Assembly (NCBI RefSeq): GCF_000002595.2
Contig: NC_057009.1
Coordinates: forward strand, 7,341,335 to 7,405,334
Direction: 5' to 3'
Length of the DNA: 64,000 nucleotides
DNA from: Chlamydomonas reinhardtii
Taxonomy: Eukaryota > Chlorophyta > Chlorophyceae > Chlamydomonadales > Chlamydomonadaceae
The notes beneath the pieces are model-generated. The model worked only from the letters and a program-made list of their open reading frames with translations, did not search any database and was not told the DNA's origin. Shown one piece after another: positions 58,968 through 64,000 of the stretch. Position 1 is the stretch's first letter; each line of letters opens with the position of its first letter. The translations under genes were made by a program, and so were the position numbers.

Positions 58968-60309
58968 CCTTGGGTGCAGCAAGGCAGGGGCAATGGGCAC
59001 CAGCACGGACCCAGATCACACACACAGCGCACCGCATACACACGCCTGTGCCTACCTCGTCGAACTCCCCACCCACGCGGGTGGGGTGCGAGTGGCTGAC
59101 GTTGGGCCTCAGCGGCTCGCACAGCCCTCCCTCCACGCGCTCCCACACGCGGGGCAGGTTGCCGCGCGCCACCACCGGCAGCCCCTCCAGGAACACTGGC
59201 AGGAGCGGGGGGCGCACGCGTGTGTGTGTGTGAGGACGTAAGCAAAGGAAACGGGGAAACCGCGAGGAGTGAAGCAAGGCGCATGGACAGGTGAGGAGCT
59301 TGCGTGCACATGCGTGGGAACGTGGGGATGTGCGAAGGGCTGCTGCATTTGCAGTGCATACACTGTGATTGCTTTCCGTGGCCACCACCCACCAGGCCGC
59401 CACCAACCACACATACACACACACACACACACACGCCCCCCCCCCACACACACACGCCCGCCCACCCGCCCGCCTCGCACCCACCCTGCACGGCTGTCTG
59501 GTAGCGGCGCAGGCCGGTCTTGAACGCGTTCATGTGCACCGCGAACTCCTCCGCCTCGGACAGCATGGCGGGGTTGCGCAGGTTGGGTGTGGGCTTGAAG
59601 GTGCGCTCGCCCACGTGCAGCGACTGACGCGCCTGGGGGGGTGGGGCGGGGCGGGCCGGAGCAGGAGGGCGTGTGGAGCGGTCGGGTGGGCGGGGGGATG
59701 GGTGGGCGGTTGGGGGGGGAAATTTGTGGGCTTGATAATATCTATGGATTTGAGGCAAGCAGGTAAGGGGTGCGGCGGTGAGGGGTGCGCATGTGACGGG
59801 TGCGCCAGGATGGACTCGGGCCAAAGAGGTAAGGGACGCACGGGTGAACGGGAACTAACTGGCTGGAGGCGAGGTCAAAGTGTGGGGAGCGAGCCCCTGG
59901 CGCACTCCGCCACAGTCAAAGCACGAGTCAACGGAATGCCAGCGTCAAACTGGCGTCGATTTAAGGTTGAAAATGACCCTGAGCTAGCCAAAATCTACAA
60001 ATAACGAATTTCGCGCCGCGCGGAGCCTGGGACCGGGACTTCTCGGGGGCGAGACCCGAGCGCTCCGGGAGAGCCCAGGGCGCCGCGCCGCGACGGCCTC
60101 GCCTCCCGCCGCACCCCCGACCCAGATGCCCGGTCAACGTGCAACTGAAGTCCGTGATCCGTCGCGCTGCAGCACGGCCCGGGAGCTCTTTCCACGACGC
60201 CCACAGCGCTCCCATCCAAAGCAGCCCACGGGTCACACGGCCTACGCCACCACCGGACCTGGGCGGCAGCGCCGCGAGTGCGGCTGCCGTTACTACAGCT
60301 TAGACCCAT
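54910..60309 (-). CDS. BAR-domain protein
   Basis: Supported exons, 5' to 3': 59632-59485, 59195-59056, 58856-58758, 58305-58125, 57818-57631, 57281-57215, 56835-56753, 56607-56563, 56385-56335, 55948-55694, 55412-55286 and 55097-54910, giving 523 residues in consistent phase. BAR domains are three-helix dimers that sense or bend membranes. Helix 1: FAVHMNAFKTGLRRYQTAVQ. Helix 2: DMLDAELSHNVLRPIDRWLE onward through KLEGLRLQVDARRRRVHRRY, the classic kinked BAR helix 2. Helix 3: EDFMRSALYYQRKLEG through LVWQHLSGLVRDAAWLK. A Gly-rich and acidic insert (LDEEEEEEEM) of about 100 residues separates helices 2 and 3. The Ala-rich tail carries no SH3 domain. The first coding exon is unresolved. One option begins at ATG 60309 (MGLSCSNGSRT, a possible myristoylation/palmitoylation start) and splices in phase 0 from 60259 or 60115. 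Confidence 0.72.
57325..57352. repeat. (GT)n microsatellite
   Basis: Lies in the BAR-gene intron immediately upstream (gene sense) of the exon 57281-57215. Confidence 0.85.
58894..58966. repeat. (GT)n microsatellite, longest in the window
   Basis: About 36 GT units on the + strand ((CA)n in gene sense), within the BAR-gene intron. It ends about 40 bases before the acceptor of the exon starting at 58856. Confidence 0.92.
59409..59432. repeat. (CA)n microsatellite
   Basis: A short CA tract in a BAR-gene intron, followed by a C run and further CACACA sequence. Confidence 0.8.
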
Positions 60310-60944
60310 TCACCTGTTCAAGTATTTTTTGCATCTTGCCGACAGATACTGCTGCTGCTGTGGTTGCGGTAGCGCGGCGATCGCCCGCTGCGGTGGCGAC
60401 GCTCTGTCGTCAGAGGAAGGGGGGCAGGCTTAGTGCAGCGCGCTAACAAAATATCAAGATTACAGCTGTATAAATGGCGTGTGTATCGTTCATGGAAAGG
60501 GTGCGCTATGTGGGTTTAGAGGGACAGGAGGCGCGGCGGCCTGAGGAAGGGTCTGTTTCCGCGATCGGGCCAGCGACACCGCATGCCCTGCCGCTTTGCA
60601 AAACCCGCTCGCGGCCAGCAAGCTTTCGCTGCACCACACCCGCTGCACTGCACGAAACTACACCACACGGGGGCCACAAGATCGACTAGCTCAAACTTTC
60701 CCGCCAACGCAACCATAGTCCCGCAGTTGAACATCAAAGCGCCGGTAGTGCTCCATTTGCTACCAGCCTTGCCAGCGCGCTTTAGCTCTCTTCAGCGGCT
60801 GAGCCCGTAGCGGCGCCGTTCCGCAACAGCTGCTGCGCCGCGCAGCCCAGCCGCGGGCGCCCGCACAAGTCGACATACACCCTCACGCCCGCAGCGCAGC
60901 TTAGACTTATCTTTTCACCTACAAATCCATCTCCGAACGTTGCC
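60310..60944. promoter_or_regulatory. Divergent promoter region BAR gene/coiled-coil gene
   Basis: This stretch holds the 5' regions of two head-to-head genes. No named motif was recognised, and the exact BAR-gene start is uncertain. Confidence 0.45.
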
Positions 60945-61626
60945 ATGAACAGCCTTATGGGCGGCCTGGAGGAAATGATGGCTGCGGGCGACAACCTGGA
61001 CTTTGGCGCGAGCGGCGAGGAGGGCCTGGGCGGTGATGACGAGGATTTGCTCATGCTACAAAAGGCGGTTCAGAACGCGCTGGATAAGAAGAAGCAGGCG
61101 GTGGTGAAGAAACAGGCGGCGGTACTGGAGGAGGCGCGCGCCGGCGCCCAGAAGCGCGTGGCCGCCCTGGAAGCCATGATCGTCAAGGTTTGTGGCGTGG
61201 TGTGCGTGCGGCGTGTGCGGAGGGCGGGGAGTGCGGAGGCAGAGGCGGAGGGCAGTGATGGGGTGCGTGGGTCTGCGATTTGGGTGGCGTGCGTGTGCGT
61301 GGGGTTTGGGTTGTGGGGTCGGGCCTGCGGTGGGCGCCCGGCGGTGCTGTAGCTCTTGGTTCCTACGCGTGCGGGCGGGGCGGGAGCCCGACGCTGGACC
61401 AATGTACGCATGATGGACCTCACTCTCGTTCCTCAGTCCTTCCACTAGGCTTCCACCCGGGCCCCTGCTACACACTCCCACGCCCTCACTCACCCTCACT
61501 CACCCAGGAGCTCAAGGACGCTGCGGCCGGCGTGCGCTCCTCCGCCGCCTCCAGCCTGCGGCGGCTGGACGCCAAGATGGCGGCCATGAACGAACTGAGC
61601 GCCAAGTACCAGCAGGTGTGTATGTA

Positions 61627-61660
<34 letters not shown>

Positions 61661-62599
61661 CGCGCGCCTGTGTGTATAAGGAAAGCGCTAAGGGCGCAGG
61701 CGTGCACGCTGGGGGGCACTGGAATATATGTTGAGGGGGACTGGAAACGGGGCTGGAGGGGCCGAGGGCGGGGCGGAGTAGCCATTGGGACGAAAGACTG
61801 GGTAAGCACTGGATGACATGCAGGCACACGCTATTCAACCAACTCACTGCGCGATTGCCCGCGCTGCAACGCCCTGTTTGACGCGACACTCTCCGCCACG
61901 TGTGTGCCGCCAGACCATGTCGGACCTGTGGAACGAGTACGACACCGAGTTCAGTGAGCTGGGGAGCGCGCTGGAGAAGGTAGGGGTGGGGTGTGGAGAA
62001 AGGGAGTCAGGGGCAGTGCGGTTGCGAGGAGGGAGGCAGTGGGAGTGGCGCGGCGCAGCGGGTGGGTAGCTGAGGGTCTTCGGCAAACTGTTTGGAATGC
62101 GGGTTAGAAGCTGGAGGCGGGAATGAAAGGCGTGTGGCGAGGGACTCTACCTGCCCGCCTGATGTTTGCTGCCGCGTGTTTACATCTTGGGGATTCGTCG
62201 TGCCGCTCCGGCGCTGCCTGCTGCAGCACAAAACGGCGGTGGAGAACCGGCGGCAAGGCATCAAGCGGAAGATTGCGCAGGTGGCGCAGGTGCGCTGCCG
62301 GCGGGTTTGGCAAGGGCGGGTTTCGTGTGGCGAATCCGACATACAGTATGCGGGGTACCAGCAAAGACACATCTCAGCTCACCTGGTATCCCACTGCTTT
62401 GGCGGACGCATCGTGTGGTTTTGCTGCGCGTCGCGCTGCGCTGCGCCGTCTCCACCCATTGCACGACTGTGTGGCTGCTGCTGCTGATCCGCAGGAGAAC
62501 GAGGCGGCTCTGGCGGAGGCGCGAAAGAGGGTCGAGGCGGAGAAGGGCCGCGCCGTCAAGATGCCACAGCTGGCCAAGCTGCTGCAGTCGCTCATGTAG
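60945..62599 (+). CDS. Small acidic-to-basic coiled-coil protein, SYCP3/Cor1-like?
   Basis: Five exons: 60945-61187, 61508-61615, 61914-61979, 62227-62289 and 62495-62599, all phase 0, giving 194 residues. An acidic N-terminal 45 residues (EEGLGGDDEDLL) precedes one almost continuous coiled coil (about 50-185): KKKQAVVKKQAAVLEEARAG, LDAKMAAMNELSAKYQQ, WNEYDTEFSELGSALEKH, ENRRQGIKRKIAQVAQ and ALAEARKRVEAEKG. The protein ends MPQLAKLLQSLM. Size, helix register and the KYQQTMSDLWNEYDTEF stretch recall the Cor1 domain of synaptonemal-complex protein SYCP3. That is a guess by eye, and any coiled-coil structural protein is possible. The start is the first ATG and precedes the acidic region. The exon 2 donor sits directly in a GT repeat (61616 onward). 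Confidence 0.68.
61616..61668. repeat. (GT)n(GC)n microsatellite at a splice donor
   Basis: The GT run starts exactly at the donor after the exon ending at 61615 and passes into GCGCGC. Confidence 0.88.
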
Positions 62600-63876
62600 T
62601 CGTCACCAGCCTGGCACGTGGCAGCGCCGGCGCATGTGTGTGGTCGTGTGGCGGTGTGTGTGATGCCGTGTGTGGTTTCGAGGTTCCGAGGATGAGATGG
62701 ACTTGTCTGCATGTGCGGCATCGGGGGACAGGGCCGCGGTGGGTTAGTGGGGGAAAATGGTGAGATGTGTTCCCAGGCGCAGGAAATTGAGGAGCAAGAG
62801 GCGCTTATTGACTGGCTGTCATGCGGAGTGCGTGGTGGACCGGTGGTCCGGGTGGTTTGGCTGCTGGTGTGCGGCACCCCCTGGACTGGATGGATGCAGT
62901 TCATACAGCAGTATGGAGTGATGGGCACTGGATGGGAGGCACGGATGGAAGCTGCGTGCCCAGACAGGACATGGGCGGCAACAGCGACAGCGCCCTAGGG
63001 AGAAGGGCGGTGTGCAGTAGCGCAGAGCCAGGACCAAGTTCACGATGGCCCCCCCACGCCCCCCCCCCCCCACACACACCACCAGGGGGGCGGCACGCGC
63101 CGTGTGGTGCATTGGTGCTGAGTGCAACGACGACAGTCAACGCAGCACACGCAGCCCTCACCTGGATGGCCGCGTGCAATCTGCCTGTCTCCGTACTTTC
63201 GCTGATGCCTTGCCTCCGTTTGGGCAGAGGCGCAGAGCGATTTCCAACTCCAATGGCTTATGATGGCAGGATGGGCGCCAAGTTCCCGGCAGTGCTCGCT
63301 TGCGCAGGCCTGCAGCTTCCAAAACGGTTACATGTGTGCCCACACGGTTTCATGCTGCCGCTCAGTTGCACATGACAAGACTCTTGCGTCTGCTGCCCGC
63401 TGACAGTTTAGTGCCCAGCAAGTCTGCCGGTGCTGGTGCTGTTGCGGAGCGTCCCCACACAACGCCAGTCCAGGGCGCCTCTCGCGACGAGGGCCGCGGA
63501 CAGGCGCAAAAACGTACCCAGCCGCCGGGCAGACCGCACCGCCGCAACACACGACAATACTGCCACGACTCATACGCCACCAAGCCTTTCACAAACATCA
63601 CCCATTTACCCCGCATGCCGCAACGCCACATCCTACAACTTCCAGAGGTACATCTTCCCGAGCAGATCTCATCATCCACAACCGGTACCCACGGTACCCG
63701 TGCTGACCGTCGCCAGGCGCCTCGCCTCACAACTCCCCGTCACGCCTCCTCCCAAGGTGAATACTGTGCAGTGAATGCCCCACAGCCGCACCTACTCTTG
63801 CTCCTGTCGCTCCTGCAGCTGCTGCTCCTGCGATGGGTGTTCCTGCTGCTACTTCTCCTCCTGCCGCTGTCGCCGC
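62600..63876. other. Convergent 3' flanks
   Basis: The coiled-coil gene (+) and the right-edge gene (-) converge here. A minus-strand TGTAA at 63328-63332 is a candidate end for the latter. Only C-rich low complexity (about 63048-63072) was seen besides. Confidence 0.5.
63328..63332 (-). terminator. TGTAA poly(A) signal candidate, right-edge gene
   Basis: About 545 bases after the stop at 63877, in keeping with the long 3' UTRs elsewhere in the window. Confidence 0.35.
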
Positions 63877-63966
63877 TCACGCCCAAACGGCCAGCAGGCT
63901 CATGAGGCCGTATCCAAGCAGGAACACGCCCATCTTTAGCAGCCGGTTCTTGCCGTCTGCCAGCTC
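63877..63966 (-). CDS. Last exon of a membrane-tailed protein, continues off the window
   Basis: After a TGTGTACACAG acceptor, the minus strand reads ELADGKNRLLKMG and then a hydrophobic stretch VFLLGYGLMSLLAVWA, then stop: 29 codons in phase 0. The charged stretch followed by about 17 apolar residues at the extreme C terminus suggests a tail anchor or final TM helix. The upstream exons lie beyond 64000, so the identity cannot be given. Confidence 0.4.
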   Translation of the reverse strand, partial: ELADGKNRLLKMGVFLLGYGLMSLLAVWA

Positions 63967-64000
63967 CTGTGTACATACACCAACACATGCAATCGCTACC

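Noticed and set aside
58814-59824. 336-codon minus-strand frame starting at 59824
   Set aside because: It begins at a non-ATG codon and reads through introns. Only short parts are the true BAR exons.
60115-60309. Firm first exon for the BAR gene
   Set aside because: Two alternative donors (60259 and 60115) fit phase 0 and neither is strong, so it is kept only as a candidate start.

Overview
The window looks like nuclear DNA of a volvocine green alga, most likely Chlamydomonas reinhardtii or a very close relative. The evidence is a GC-rich, strongly intron-rich gene style, GTGAGT/GTGCGT-type donors, TGTAA poly(A) motifs, many (GT)n/(CA)n tracts, a cell-wall pherophorin, and a gamma-tubulin of 468 residues. 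From memory (not checked), DGTT5 and TUG1 lie near each other on C. reinhardtii chromosome 6, which fits this content. All gene models below were assembled by hand from splice sites and reading-frame phase. Coding exon lengths sum to a multiple of three for every complete model except the pherophorin, which is off by one in its proline-rich exon, and the BAR gene, whose first exon is unresolved.

Layout, left to right: 1-4.46 kb has no supportable gene but holds small tandem repeats and a foldback/MITE-like structure near 3.2-4.0 kb. 4.46-7.78 kb (+) is a divergent queuosine-salvage (DUF2419) family gene. It converges on PRPL21 (-, 9.1-9.8 kb), which is head-to-head with a type-2 diacylglycerol acyltransferase, DGTT5 (+, 10.3-12.8 kb). 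14.3-19.0 kb (+) encodes an unrecognised four-TM protein with an eight-cysteine loop and a polylysine tail. 21.3-27.0 kb (-) is a pherophorin, head-to-head with a large Ycf45/SPD1-type ATPase (+, 28.5-33.3 kb). 34.1-36.5 kb (+) is an unrecognised, probably nuclear, low-complexity protein. 37.8-41.6 kb (-) is gamma-tubulin, head-to-head with a TMEM45/DUF716 membrane protein (+, 42.0-44.8 kb). 45.1-46.4 kb (+) is plastid SufA/IscA, convergent with a CD2BP2/LIN1-type U5 snRNP protein (-, 47.3-51.2 kb). 52.5-53.3 kb (+) is a single-exon hypothetical gene. 54.9-60.3 kb (-) is a BAR-domain protein, head-to-head with a small coiled-coil protein (+, 60.9-62.6 kb). The right edge (63.88-63.97 kb, -) holds the last exon of a membrane-tailed protein that continues outside the window.

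The genes do not form a pathway. They are ordinary housekeeping genes (plastid translation, lipid synthesis, Fe-S assembly, microtubule nucleation, splicing, membrane shaping, cell wall). The most notable structural pattern is that five of the six complete minus-strand-to-plus-strand transitions are head-to-head pairs. The more unusual items are the four-TM/Cys-loop/polylysine protein, the Asp-Gly minisatellite inside the Ycf45-like ATPase, two apparent GC-AG introns, splice donors embedded in GT microsatellites, and a ~50-bp dispersed repeat.
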